A stretch of DNA of 64,000 nucleotides from Golubevia sp. BC0850 (GCA_012976225.1 JAAVVG010000013.1:186001-250000), one strand, 5' to 3'. Counted from the first letter of the stretch, positions 32,650 through 45,048 are shown. The notes: generated by a model not told the origin, from the sequence alone. Numbers and translations are program-made.

Positions 32650-35613
32650 ATGGCCAATATGCTAAAGGGCTTTTGGCCGAATGGTCCACAGGATCAGGTG
32701 AGTTCTCAAATACTCGTCAAAGATGAAGGTGAAGCAGGAATGAGGTAAAGGGCCAAAGCTCAAGACGGAGGAAAGCATCGTGCTGTCCCATCCTTCCTCT
32801 GGCCTTGAGCTAGTCAGTGCTGGGCTTCGTCGAAGCTTTCATAAAGGAATTCTCAAATCTATCAGGAGAGAATCACTGTTCTGAGCTTGAGGTGCTGAGT
32901 CTTGAGATGTTAGCTCTGCTGGACAGCAGCAGCTCTCCCTCTCCGTCTTCCTATCTCTCTTCTATCCTCAGCCATGAACCGCTTTGGCTTGACAGAATAC
33001 ACACATTCAACTTCAATGAATCTCTTTTCCTAATGTCTCGTCCCCTGTGCCTCCCGTCTCCGCTCGCAGACAACGCCCAAAGCCTCCTCCTCAACCAGAT
33101 CTGAGGAATCCAATCCTTTCGATACCTTCTCCGTCTCTTCGGCTTTGCCTTCCACTTCAAACTCCAATTCTAGCTCTGGAGGTCTAGGTCAACCTCCTGG
33201 AAGAATGGGTTCCTCCTCCAACCTGAATCTCAATCTTAACTTGAGCCAACCTTCAGCAGCCAGATCGGACTCTCACTCCAGAGGCAACAGCATTCCAAGC
33301 ATTCAAGATGGGTTGAAAACTCCAGGCGGTGTCACAAGTCAAGCTAGCATCCCCACAACTTCAGTATCTACCTCAGGTGAGTTTTCGAGATCGAGAGAGG
33401 TCGCGAAGAAGGGTGGAGATAGGGAGGACAGATGCAGTGGGCAAGGCCACATACTTTTCCTGACATCAGCGTCTCCTTTCTCTGCTTTACATTCACTCAA
33501 TCAGCTCCGGACTTCACTATGAAGCTACCTCCAACGAAGAACAAGCCGGAGCCTCCTGCCACCACTACCTCTTCCTCCTCCACTCGTAACACAACTTCCT
33601 CTAGAGGTCATTTGACTATCAAGGTCGTCGAAGCTAGGAACCTACCTATCTCTTCTAACACTTCTAGACCATATGCGGTGGTTCAATTCGACAAGAACGA
33701 ATTCATTGGCAGAGAGCCGATCGATGGAACAGACGAGGACGCCAAAGGGACTGCAGTCCCAAGAGGAGGAGATAATGGAGATGTCAATCGCGCCAGAGCT
33801 CGGACGGTGACTCCTGCTCTATCTTCAGCTGCAGGCGGAGGACAGACAGGTCTGAGACACAATCCGGTCTGGAAGCATGAGGTCACTTTCGACGTCACCC
33901 ACGAGAACTGTCCAATCTACATTTCAGTCTACGATCGAGAAGGTGAAGAAGAAGGGTTCGTTGGGATGAGGGAAATCAGACCCAGATTGGTTCACAAGCT
34001 CAAATCTGATCAATGGTATCCTCTAGTATCAAGAGAATTCAACATCAACGAATCAGAGGACGAGAGCAGCAACGCCAACTCTAATCTCTCGAGTTTAAAC
34101 GAAGATAAGGGAGAAGTTAGAATTGAAATGAGATATGAGAAATTAGCTCAGAAGAAATTGACACCTAGAGATTTCGAGTATTTGAAATTGATCGGAAGAG
34201 GTACCTTTGGCAAGGTCTTCCAGGTTAGGAAGAAAGACACGAGGAGGATTTATGCTATGAAGGTCTTATCAAAGAGAGAAATTGCTTTGAAGAAAGAAGT
34301 CACTCATACTATGGGAGAGAGACGAATCTTGGAGAAGTCTCTCGATTGTCCATTTTTGGTTGGATTGAAATTCTCCTTCCAATCTGAGTTAGAGTTGTTC
34401 TTCGTGACAGATTACAAGTCTGGAGGAGAGCTGTTCTGGCATTTACAGAGAGAAGGAAGGTTTACAGAAGAGAGAGCTAGGTTCTACATAGCCGAATTAG
34501 TCTTAGCGTTGGAGCATTTACACAAATATGATATCGTCTATAGAGATTTGAAACCGGAGAATATCTTGTTAGATGCTACTGGACACGTCGCTCTTTGCGA
34601 TTTTGGTTTATCCAAACCTGATCTAGGTCAAGGTCAATTAACGAATACTTTCTGCGGAACTACGGAGTATCTAGCTCCAGAGGTCTTACTGGATGAATCT
34701 GGTTATTCCAAGCTGGTGGACTTCTGGTCTCTAGGAGTGTGAGTAACTTTCTAATGAAGAGATCGAATGCATGCCATGATTTCTCTTACTGACCTCTCGG
34801 TTGTTCCTTCCTTCGAACTTTCTTTAGTCTTCTGTTCGAGATGTGCTGTGGTTGGTCTCCATTCTATGCGGAGGACACTCAGCAGATGTACAGGAACATC
34901 TGTTTCGGAAAGATCAAATTCCCACGAGGTGCGATTGGTGATGATGGAAAACAATTCGTCAAAGGCGTGAGTATCGAAAAGTGTTTTCCTCTTTTCTTCA
35001 GCACAGTCTGGGCAGCCACTGAATTTCAACCCCTTACTTCCTTTCTCCTCAGCTACTCAATCGTAATCCAAAGCATCGTCTAGGAGCTCAGCGAGACGCG
35101 CTCGATCTCAAGGAACATGCCTTCTTCAAAGATGTCGACTTCACAGCTCTAGCTCAAAAGCAATTGACTCCTCCTTTCAAGCCCCTTGTCGAATCCGATG
35201 AATCAGTGGCCAACTTCGATCCTGAATTCACCGAGACCGACCTTCAAGACGTAGCCTTCATTCAAGGATTCGATGGCCAAGATGGATTCTCGGTTGACGG
35301 AATGGATTCAAGTCTCATCGATGCACCCACACTAGGAAGCTCTCTGACCAACGGAAATGGAAACACTGGAGTGGCCATCAAGAAGGATAAGAGAGATGCT
35401 AAGGAGGATGGCGAAGATGGAGCTTTGACGAGATCTGTTCAAGACAAGTTCAGAGGCTTCTCCTACTCCGGGACGTATGAGGGAAGTCTGGCTGGAAGCT
35501 TCGGTGGTAGAAGAGGTAGTGGCGGAATGGGAATGGGATTAGGTGGAGCAGGACTTGGAATGAGCAAGATGGATAAAGATGAGGAAAAGAGCGACGTTGA
35601 GATGGAGGACTGA
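32650..35613 (+). CDS. C2-domain AGC protein kinase (Ypk1/Gad8 type)
   Basis: Probable TORC2-activated serine/threonine kinase acting at the plasma membrane. Exons 32650-32697, 33070-33376, 33505-34738, 34828-34966 and 35053-35613 give 762 residues. Order: a Ser/Asn-rich N-terminus, and a C2-like domain (about 150-290) that begins GHLTIKVVEARNLP and contains an insertion rich in Gly, Asp and Arg. The kinase follows from about 340 (IGRGTFGKVFQV, YRDLKPENILLD, CDFGLSKPD, activation loop TNTFCGTTEYLAPE). An AGC tail carries the hydrophobic motif FRGFSY near 709. S. pombe Gad8 has the same C2-kinase-tail order. The first exon encodes only 16 residues and is followed by a 372-bp intron. The protein continues about 50 Gly/Met/acid-rich residues past the hydrophobic motif, which is longer than usual. 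PKC and Sch9 are less likely because C1 domains are lacking. Confidence 0.9.
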
Positions 35614-35974
35614 GGAAGCATTTCCTTTCTTTTCTCTCCATTCTCGTTTTGGCTCTCAGAATTCATTTCAAACCCATCTAATTACCTTTCATTTCATTTC
35701 GTCAAGTTCAGCTCGTCTCTAGAAAGTGGCATCCCGTCAAGCAACAACACAAACATTAGTACACATGGACATATTCCTCTTTGATATGAATTCTTGGTCT
35801 TTTTCTTTCTTTCTCTTTCTCTCGTTCTTCTGATCCTTTGTATCATCTTTGAGTATCTCTTCTCGTTTTTCTTTCTTCCCCCTTCCGTCCTTTCAGACAA
35901 ACGATCCTTTCGTCCTCGATGCTGTGTATATAGGGAGAGGTAGATCTCGAATTCATTAGCACAGATCCACCAGA
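35614..35974. promoter_or_regulatory. Intergenic region with a TATATA box
   Basis: Pyrimidine-rich 3' flank of the kinase gene, ending in TATATA (35927-35932), 43 bp upstream of a small ORF. No other feature is seen. Confidence 0.45.
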
Positions 35975-36316
35975 ATGATGATTGAACGTAACTGTTTTGA
36001 CAACGAAACCGAGGCTTGTATCAATCTTGTGCGAGGGGTGATGTCCCTTGCTACTCGCCCCACTCCTCTCGAAGTCTCGAACCCAACATTCATTGACTCT
36101 TCTCTCTCTCCTGTCCTCCTGGATACTTGGATTGGAACAAGAAAACTACTCAATCGCCTACTCAAGCTCAAAGAACGCAACTCATCCATCCTCTGGGTTT
36201 CTTCATTCTCTTCAACTTCTTCAAACTCCAACACTCATCCATCCATCGTTCAAGTCTCTTCTGAGATCCGCGATTCTGCTAGCTTACCGTCTAGACCTTT
36301 AGTCACATTTGACTAG
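35975..36316 (+). CDS. Small unrecognised ORF, 113 residues
   Basis: The ORF starts at 35975, just after TATATA (35927), and ends 41 bp before the start of the RNase H-like gene. The product (MMIERNCFDNETEACINLV...) has no signal peptide, membrane segment or motif I recognise and is Ser/Thr-rich towards the end. It may be a real small gene, or an upstream ORF on the leader of the next gene. Codon use is not distinctive. Confidence 0.3.
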   Translation: MMIERNCFDNETEACINLVRGVMSLATRPTPLEVSNPTFIDSSLSPVLLDTWIGTRKLLNRLLKLKERNSSILWVSSFSSTSSNSNTHPSIVQVSSEIRDSASLPSRPLVTFD

Positions 36317-36357
36317 AACAATAGACTTGGCTCCTTGTCCTTGAAGACAAGTCGGCC

Positions 36358-38027
36358 ATGGTCAATCAAACACCAAAGGGAAAGACGAATCCCAAGGTCA
36401 GTATCCTCTCTCTCTCTTTTTCTCTCTCTCCACTGCAGGATATAAAATCTCGGGAATTATTGCTCAAAGCACATCAGCAACGCTCCTAATTCGTCCTACT
36501 CAACATCTATATCCCTCACACTCAGAGAAAGAAACTATCCAATTCTTCGCAACTCAATCCTCTCCGGCGAACCAAAGTCGCAGTCCCAAGTAGAAATTCA
36601 TCAACTTGGAAAACTTCAGGAATCGGAACTGCAAGTAGCAACCATCCTCTTCTCTTCCAAAGAGCAGCCGCGAAGGCTCTCGAGTCAGTGACTGCTGCTC
36701 TTAACTCGTCGAGAATCACAGCCAGACTGCTTCGCAAAGTCCAAGTCAAGCTGTCTTTTCTAGTTGAGAAGCACGAAAGAGCCAGTCAGATCGGAATTCA
36801 ACCATTCAGTGATCATCTTAAAAAGATTGGAAAGGGATCTCGGCAAGCCATTCCTCTGCCACTAGAAGTTCGTCGTTCCCTAGAAGATTGGGGCTCTTTC
36901 CTCAGAAGTAATCCCTCAGTCCTTCATCAGAAAGCTCCCATTACTGAGAAGCATATTCTGTTGGGAGACTTCACTTGTGACGCTTCCTCGACGGGAGTTG
37001 GGATAGTCTATGATTCAGGTTCGTATTTTCTCTCCTCCTACTTTCTCCATCTGCCCAAAATCTATTTCTTCAACTAGGCCTTTCAAATTTGCTCCAAACG
37101 TTCACTGACATAACATCTCATGCCTTTCTCATTGCAGAGTACTATGGATTCTGGACGGTTCCTCCAGATGTCTGGCTCTCTATCGGAAGAAATATCGACG
37201 TTATGGAAATGATCGGAGTGGAGATGCTGGTCAGAGCAATCGTTTCGATGGGACAAAGAAATCTTGCTCTTTGCTGTACCTGTGATAACACCTCTGTCTG
37301 TGACATCTTGACGGGAGATCGTGTCCCAAGCGGCAGTCCCGTCCTCATGGCCTCTCTTCAACGTATTCGTGAGCTACTCTCTGCCAATTTCATCGAGCTG
37401 AACTGTACCTGGGTTCCAACAGAGGTGAGAACAAAAAGAAACAGTTGATTCGATTCTGAGAATCTTGCCGCACGCTCTCTAACATATCTCTCTTTTCTCG
37501 TCCTTCTTTCTCCTCAGAAAAATCTTGCGGACCACATCTCTCGTGGCAGAGAAACCAATCTCAAGAGACTACCAACATATCTGAGTCTTCAAGTTCCGAA
37601 TGGTCTGCTACAAGCTGGATTTCTGGGAAAAGAGGAAAGGAAGAAAAATCAGCTAGATAGGTTGAAGGAAATCAAGCTTCAAAGAGAGATGCAAGCCTCC
37701 AGATCGCCTTCCAGGGCAAGATATGGAGCTTTAGGTGGTGCTAAAAGAGGGGGTGTCTTGGAAAGGATTCAGAGAGGATTCTCGAACAGAAGTGGGGAAA
37801 AAGTCCTGGTCGACTTGACACTGGATTCTGACGACGAGCCGAGCAGACAGGGAAATGAGAGTCAGCCAGTCGACTTGACAGTTTCAGACGAAGAAGAAGA
37901 GAAATCTCGGAACTCTCGTGAAAAGGGGAAGGGAAAAGCAAAGGATTTGGGAAAGATTTCGAAGGGGGTGGTGGATTTAACGACTGAATCTCAAACCGAC
38001 GATGAAGTCGACCTTTTCTTAGCGTAA
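36358..38027 (+). CDS. RNase H-like protein with three C-terminal SUMO-interacting-type motifs
   Basis: Four exons (36358-36396, 36526-37018, 37138-37424, 37518-38027) close in frame to 442 residues. The basic N-terminus (KGKTNPKRKK) may be nuclear-targeting. Residues about 158-282 have the pattern of the retroelement-type RNase H domain seen in DIRS and Ty3-like elements. All four acidic positions are present: Asp165 (CDAS), Glu201 (DVMEMIG), Asp227 (CDNTS) and Asp278 (LADHISRG). No reverse transcriptase, recombinase or terminal repeat is seen next to it. The C-terminus carries VLVDLTLDSDDE (369-380), PVDLTVSDEEEE (390-401) and VVDLTTESQTDDE (424-436), each a hydrophobic core followed by acid, like SUMO-binding motifs. 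It looks like an intact host gene that adopted an element-derived domain. Function is unknown. Confidence 0.7.
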
Positions 38028-38435
38028 TCAGATCCAGCGGCAGAACAATTTCAACAAAACCAAACAAAATCAATTCTCGAGTCGAACTTCTTTCAATCTT
38101 CCTTCCCGCTCTCATCCGACACACAATTATCTCTGTAACCCTTCTCAGCATGTAATACGCATTCTTCTCCAAGACCCTTTAATCTTACAATAGCCACCAA
38201 AGATTAAGTTCATCGATTTCATTTGTGATCAAAACCCCTAGTTTCACACTCGTTTCCACCCACTCGTCTCAAAAAATTGGTCCATTTCGTAAAGAGGTAG
38301 TGAGATCGATTTCACTTTTTGTTTGGTTAATGAGGTAATGTAAGTAAACATAAACAAAAACAGCATGTACTGAACATGGAAGTAATACAAAAGAAAAGGA
38401 AAGGGTAATTAATTAAGCAGTTTGAAAGAACTTTC
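38028..38435. other. Convergent 3' region of the RNase H-like gene and CCT7
   Basis: About 400 bp, AT-rich between 38320 and 38420, with no supported gene. Confidence 0.5.
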
Positions 38436-40991
38436 CTATCTCCTTGGCATTCCACGTCCTCTACCTCTGATAGCTCTATTCATGGCTCCAGGAGGAGCTC
38501 TTGGACCAGGCTGGGACTGAAAGAGAAATGAAAAGAAAGAGAGTAGACGAGGAAAGGGGAATTAGTTCGATCCTTTGTCTTCTTGTCGCCGAAAATGTCG
38601 CTCGCAATGAGTCACTCACCTTTTCACTCGTTTCGTTCTTGATAGTCTCATCTACACTCAAGATCAAACAAGCAGCTTCAGCAGCTGAGTTCAAAGCATT
38701 GATCTTGACGATAGAAGGCTCCCAGACGAACCTCTCCATGTTGTCTGCCACCGATTCGGTCTCGATGTCGATTCCATCCCATGTGTGACCTTGAGCATGT
38801 CTCATTCTGAGCTTGTTGAGAAGATCAGTTGCATCGAAACCAGCGTTGTCAGCCAGTTGACGTGGGATGCACTCCAAGGCTTTAGCGAAGGAGGCTATGA
38901 TTAACTGCTGCTTTCCGTGAATTGTACGAGCGTAAGAGCGTAGGTAGGCTGAAAGTTCCATCTGGAAAAGCCGAAGAAGGGCGAAAGAGAGAAAGTAGCT
39001 AGTTAGAAAGAGTTTGGCAGAGATCTTCAAATTTCTTCTTCACTCACATCGATAGCTCCTCCACCAGCTACAACGTTGTTATTTTTGATAGCTCTCTTGA
39101 CAATCATGATACTGTCATGAAGAGATCTCTCAACTTCTTCAATGAACTGCTGAGCTCCACCTCTCAAGATCATAGTGCAAGTCTTGGCCTGTGGACAGTC
39201 TTCCAACAAATTGAACCTTTCTCCACCAATTTGCTTCTCCTCGAATCTACCACAAGTTCCCAGATGTTTCTCTCCAATATCCGAGCACGTCGACTGAACA
39301 GCTCCGCCCACAGCTTGAACTACTCTCTTGAGATCATCAGCTGGGACTCTTCCAGCACAGAAGATATCTCTGTCAGCGAAGTATTGTGTTGCTAGATCTC
39401 CAATAGGTAGCTTTGATAGAACGACCTTAGCTCCGGTTGCAACGATAGCTTCTAGTTTGGCATAGATGATGTTCCATTCGGCATCTACGATAGCTTGATA
39501 TTCTGAGACTTGTCCAATTCTGACCTCTGCGTTGTCCTTCTCCGCCTTCAATTCCAATTCGACGTTGAGACAAAGAACTTTTGGGTTGACGAAAGATTTT
39601 GGCTGCTGTTCAAATCCGGCGTAGGCGAAAGTCTTCTTGAAAGCTACTCCACGAACCAAGAGTGAATCCTGTGTAAAGATGGAAAGGGTGAGGGGAAGAA
39701 GATTAGAGAAGAGGGGCAAATGAAGGCACACTCTCGGAGGCTCAACCCACCTGCATAGCTCCTCCTGGAATCTTCTTGACTCCAATGAGACTTTCATCCA
39801 AATCATCTTGATCCAAACATGTGACAGCATCGACTACCATCTCGCAGAAGAAAGGTCTCTGAGAAACGATGAGCTTCGATGACATTGAGGTACCAGCACA
39901 CTTGATAAGCAGAGAGCGGAAGGCACTGATAGTTTCAAGAGAAGATGGAAAAGATTACTTTGATCAGAAAGGCGCCATGAGCTTAGGCAGAGCTGATCAG
40001 AGGCTTGACGTGAAGTTCGAAGTTTATTTCAGGAATGCGACTTGTACGCTTGCTTCTGCTTCACTCCCACTTAAGTTCTACCCTTTAGCAGATCAAGAGC
40101 TTTCAAGAGCTTGTCAAAATCCTGCCCCCTTCTACTCGTCGATCTCCTTGCTGAGATCACTCGCTCCCAGCTCGCCTGCTTCCTTCTTCAGAAGTTCATA
40201 AGAGATACTCACACAGGATCGGACTTGTCGATATTGACAGCTAGCTCGTTAATCTTTGCAACAGCCTGGATGAAAAAGGTTGAAGGAAAAGGTCAGAATT
40301 GTGAAGGGAAGAAGTCAGAGCTAGAGATAGGAAGACAGCCTGGGAGCAGGTGGTGGCTCTGCTCCCTAGCTTCCATCTGCTATCACAGAATCATTCGAGA
40401 TAGATCAAAACCAAAGTCAATCAATCTGCTTCTTCTACACAGATCCAAAGCCTGAGAAAGACAGTTTCTGCCACTTGTTCCCAGATGTTCTCTATCCTTC
40501 CATTCCTTCCACTTGAACCTAAGAGCTTCCAAGCGCTCCTTCTCATAACAGACAGCTAAATCTCTTCTACTCACCAGCTGAGCAGCTTTCCTATAACCTT
40601 TGATGATAGTTTGAGGGTTTACACCTTCCTCGATGAAACTCTTGCTCTCCTTTAACATTTCACCAGCCAACAAAACGACTGAAGTAGTTCCATCTCCAAC
40701 TTCAGCATCTTGAGCTCTAGCGATGTCAACCAAAGTTCTAGCAGCAGGATGAACGATTTCTAACAATTTAAGAATAGTAGCACCATCATTTGAGATTGTT
40801 GCTTGACCTCTTGAGTTGACAATCAATTTGTCCATTCCTCTTGGACCTAAAGTTGAAGCTACGCAAGAAACGATTGAAGCGCAAGCTCCAATGTTTGATA
40901 AAAGTTGAGGAACACCTTGAGATGAATCTGTACCTTCTTTTAGTACAATCACTTGAGGTTGCATCATTCCTAATCTGTTACCTTGAGACAT
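38436..40991 (-). CDS. CCT7: T-complex chaperonin subunit eta
   Basis: This is one of eight subunits of the cytosolic CCT/TRiC chaperonin that folds actin, tubulin and WD40 proteins. Minus-strand exons 40991-40575, 40265-40213, 39925-39751, 39668-39048, 38961-38620 and 38516-38436 give 562 residues. Group II chaperonin signatures are clear: [36 protein letters not shown] and [11 protein letters not shown]. Eta-specific stretches [20 protein letters not shown] and [19 protein letters not shown] match what I recall of CCT7. The C-terminus ends in an RGRG-type tail ([12 protein letters not shown]), as in animal eta subunits. Introns 1 and 2 are about 300 bp, longer than most here. The 53-nt exon 2 spans residues 140-156. 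No key residue is missing. Confidence 0.97.
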
Positions 40992-41370
40992 GACGGGCTA
41001 CAGGTAGAGGTGGTGAGTGGGAGGAAGAAGTAGTAGCGACTGAAAACCGAGGGAGGTTGGTCTCGAGGAAAGAAACGTGAACCGAGTCTGTTGAGTTTAA
41101 AGATGAATCTAACTTGAAATTCTTGAGTGGGGCGAAGTTTCGAAGAAGAAGTTATGGGTTGAGGAAGAAGGTTGGTGGGAGGGCCAATGATTCTTCCAGC
41201 TTGGAGCCGACGTTGGGAGCAGACAGCGTGGATTAGGAAACTTCACATCGGTGCAAGAAGAAGCAAACAAAGCTATTCGTTATCTTTTCAAGTACATCGA
41301 GTGAGCACAAATAAATACAAAGGTGGAGTGCGAGCAAACAAAGCTCTACAGATCGATTCTTCCGATCTTC
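40992..41370. other. Intergenic region between CCT7 and the Dal5-type transporter
   Basis: About 380 bp: promoter of CCT7 and 3' flank of the transporter, both transcribed leftward. No gene or clear element is seen. Confidence 0.5.
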
Positions 41371-43387
41371 TCAGAGGATAAGGTCAAAGTCTGGGTGTTG
41401 ATCTCCACTGATAGGGGCAAGAATGAGAAACATGAAAAAGAAGAAGTGCAATGTTAGTTCGAATCAACATCAGAGTCCTCGAAAGTGAGTCAACTCACAG
41501 GTAACCTCGAATCTTGGCTTCACTCCAACCCAACTTCCTAAGCTCTTCAACTCGATAGTTGTATTTTCCTTCTTTCCTTCCTTTCCTCTGCCAAAGCAAG
41601 TAAAGCTCTAACAAAATCAAGATGAAAATCGAAACGCTCGAGAGAATAAGATTCACCAGATATCCTTTAGAAGTCCCATTTTGCCACAACCAAGTACTCA
41701 AGATTCCTCCCGAATTAGTAAACATAATAGCTAAACCAGTAATAGTTGCTCTCTTATAGTGAGGACTAGAAAGATTAGAAATCCAAGAGAGTAAAACGGG
41801 AGCCAAAGAGTAGGTGCCCATCGACAAAAGAACCACTCCTCCGTACCTCACTGACCCGATACTACTTCCATAAGCCATAGCGAATCCAATTACAATTAGG
41901 AGGTAACATAACATAGCCCAAGGAAATCTCCACCTAAACCTGTCTGAGAAGAAAGCTATGCAGACTGAGAAGACGAACGCAGCTGCGAATGGAGGACAAG
42001 TTAAAAGTTGAGCTTGAACAGTGGTGTAATTTCCCAGAGAAGCAATGATTTGAGGACTGAATAATGAGACTGAGTAAAGGGAGGTTGCATTCGTGAAGAA
42101 ACATGGCAGGAAGAATAATGTTATTGGATCTCCTAATCCCCTTTTTACGTCTAGCCAGCGGAATTCATTAGCTACTGCTCTTTCCTCTTTCATTTCTTCT
42201 ATTGTAAGTTGAGTTCGATCTTCCTCGTTTGTACTTGAGTTGACTGAGATTGCTCCGGTGCTAGATCCCAAGAAAGTTGAAGGTCTTAACAATCTTTCTT
42301 CTGCGAAATCCTTCTCGGCTTGATTGGTCCACCATAAATCTTGAACTGTGTTAGGTAGAAGAAAGAAGCATACCACTCCAAAGAGAACAGTGAAGATTCC
42401 TTCTAGGATAAATATCCAGCTCCATCCTCGAAGACCTGCTTGTCCATCTAGTTTTGCGATTGCAGTGGCTAGCAGTCCTGAGAAAGCTCCTGAAAGAGAA
42501 GCTCCTGAGAAGTAGAGAGCTTGACGTAAATGCAGTTCTTCTGGGCGATACATGGTCGAGATGTAAAGAGCGATCCCTGGTAAGATTCCAGCTTCAGCTG
42601 CTCCAAGGAAAGCTCTGGCAACGTAGAGGCCTGTCCGGGTTGTCACAATACCTTGTAATGTAGACACGATACCCCAGCCTACTAGTAGAAGTGGAATCCA
42701 ATTTGAAGGACCGACTTTCTTGATGAGTAGGTTGCTTGGAATCTCAAGAGCACTGGCAGGATGGAAAGCAAAACAAGGTTGGGTCAGAATATCGTAGTCT
42801 TCTCAGAGTCTGACGGTCAGTGAAGATCTCAGCGATCGTGACTTCATCCTTACACATATGGAACATAGAGAACTGCAGAAGAGTAAAAGAGCATCAAGCG
42901 TCAGAAGAGGAGACAACCTGATTGAGTGGTTTCAAAGAAGAAAACTCACCGGTCAAAGCCACAAAGTAATCATGAGGAGTGAGATGGAGTTGTTCGACAA
43001 GGCCATTGTTCCTTTCATCGACAAAGAAGGTTTAATCAGAGAGAAAGAAAGAGGGGAGGACGTTAGACAAGATGCGTTTTCCAGTTTCAATATCAGATTC
43101 TGGATCGACTTTTACCTTGCAAAGGCAATGTTCGTTCGGTCAATGAAAGACAATAGATAGGTGATCAAGCAAAGAGAAACAACCTGAAGATCGATTTTCA
43201 ATCTGGATTTGAGGGAGAAAAGATGAAGCGGATGAAGATCAGCTTTGGGTTCGGAAGTCTCTCTCGAAGTGAAGTCTCCCTCGCCCACTCACAGCAAACT
43301 CTTCTCGTTAACCTGAACCGATTCTGACGACTCCTTTCGATCTGAAATCGATTCATTTCGAACAGACCCTTCTCGACTCAAAGCCAT
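41371..43387 (-). CDS. Dal5-type MFS transporter (anion:cation symporter family)
   Basis: Plasma-membrane permease of the allantoate/nicotinate/pantothenate group. Six minus-strand exons (43387-43293, 43202-43116, 43011-42950, 42872-42854, 42752-41499, 41407-41371) give 517 residues. The N-terminus carries KSLLLKIDLQVVSLCLITYLLSFIDRTNIAFAR, written here only by its parts: KIDLQ, then YLLSF, then DRTNIAFAR. This is the family signature before helix 2. LEIPSNLLIKKVGPSNW, ARAFLGAAEAGILPG and FILEGIFTVLFG follow. The last exon adds GDQHPDFDLIL, the typical family end (LGDxHPDF). Exon 4 is a 19-nt microexon. Substrate could be a carboxylate, a vitamin or a dipeptide. Confidence 0.9.
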
Positions 43388-43599
43388 GTCTTTTGGATGA
43401 AAGTGTTGAGTTCAAGAAGATTTTTCTCAGTTCTCCATTAGCGCGTCTTCTCGGGTCGTAAAGCTCGAGGGCAAACAGAGACCAACAACCGTTATTGACT
43501 AGCATGTTGGCACTCCATCATGAAACCAATTCAGAACAATGATGAGATTCAATGGAAGAATAAACATAAGAGAGATGAGGGAATAAAAGGTCCTCGTCC

Positions 43600-45048
43600 T
43601 CACCAACCCCCTCCCCCTCCATCCTTCAAAAACTTTTCAGCCTCCCCCAACATTTCCTTTCGATCCCCAATTCTTCCCATCAAATGACCTCTAACGGCTT
43701 CCAATCTCCTAATTGCTTTGGCTCTCCTATCATTCGTTTCCTCAGAATCTTCAGAGGCTTCGATCAAAGTTCTTGAAAGTAAAGGTGGGATTCCATAGAT
43801 CTCCTGAGAGAGGGAGAGAGAGAACAAAGCACGAAGGTGATGCCAAGACCCGATCAGTTATATCCATCCTTTCAAGCCTGAAGCAAAAAAAAGAAGCAGA
43901 ATGGGAGTACTCACATCAATCCAATCCCCTCTAGGAAGATAACTTTTCAACAACTCTCTTTTCTTCTCATCCAAAATCCCATTCTGTTCCTTATTTATTG
44001 TTTCGAATTTCTTCCTTCTATCTTTATCGCCTTCCCAAATAGCCTTGAAAGCTTCCACGGGATCTTGAGCATAAATTCCTTCTGCAAGATGTTCTTCATC
44101 ATCAGCCGGTTTCAAACCTTCAGATTTCCTCATTTCACTATCCTGTAATTCTGAAAGTTGTTTATGTAAGCCGAGTTGTTCTTCCATGATACTTGGGTTT
44201 TGACTCGGAGAAGGAGGTTTCCATTCTGAAGTGATGTTGGGGTGATTCTCAGACCTTTCTTTAATTTCTGATTCGTCTTTAGATAAGAGAGACATGAAAT
44301 CTTCTACTCCTCTTCCTGCCATAGTATCGTGAGATGCACTTGTTCTATTCTGTAAATCATGATCGAAAGTAGGAGCCGGAATACTAGAAGCCCAAGCATC
44401 ATGATAAGCAGGATCCTCTAAATTCAAAAAACCATGATTAATTTGATCTTGGATTTGATTCCAACTGGTTTCTAAATCCTGAGTATCTCTATAAGCTTGT
44501 GCATGAGCATGAAGACCTGGATCCAAATCCATTGCGGATCTAATAGGACCCACTTTATAGGGAGAGAATTCGGCTAGATGAGGGTTTTGAAGATTTGGTC
44601 CAGTAGGTTGTTGAGAGAAGTCTTGATAGGTTGATGATTGAGCGTGAGCATGGTTGGAAGTGGAAGGTTGAGAAGATCGAAAGGTTGTAATTGAATGTGA
44701 TTGAGGTTGAGATTGGCTCAAAGATGAAGATTGGTTTTGAGTGAATTGTTGAGAAGTGGAAATGGATTGGGTAGAAGAGTAAGACGAAGAGTTTGAGGAT
44801 GAAGGAATCGCTTTACCACCTGAAGCTAAGATTGAATTCAAATCTGAAGCAGTTGGTGCGATTCCGTTCAAACTCAATCCTCCAAGTCCAGCCGCTAATC
44901 TTGATCCAATTCCAGTTCCAGTTCCATTAGAGTGGGACGTGGACGAAGAGGCAGAAGAAGTTGAGGCTTCAGTCGAACTCGATTCTTTCTGCTTTCCTTT
45001 ACTTTGATTCGAAGAAGTTATCGGTGGATTTGATTTCCAGTTGGACAT
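43600..45048 (-). CDS. Unrecognised Ser/Gln-rich protein with a charged C-terminal region
   Basis: Two minus-strand exons (45048-43915, 43803-43600) give 445 residues. Residues 1-150 are Ser/Thr/Gln-rich and probably disordered. From about 165 there is more order (AEFSPYKVGPIRSAMDLDPG, ETSWNQIQDQINHGFLNLED). The C-terminal 130 residues are charged and probably helical (EAFKAIWEGDKDRRKKFETI, LSRTLIEASEDSEE, RAKAIRRLEAVRGHL), ending in a Gly run and Trp. No domain is recognised. It is divergent from the thioesterase gene with only 141 bp between starts, so the two may share regulation. Confidence 0.75.

Noticed and set aside
36358-38027. A complete retroelement at the RNase H-like gene
   Set aside because: No reverse transcriptase, gag-like, integrase or recombinase region and no terminal repeats were seen within several kilobases on either side. 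It is treated as a host gene with an element-derived domain.
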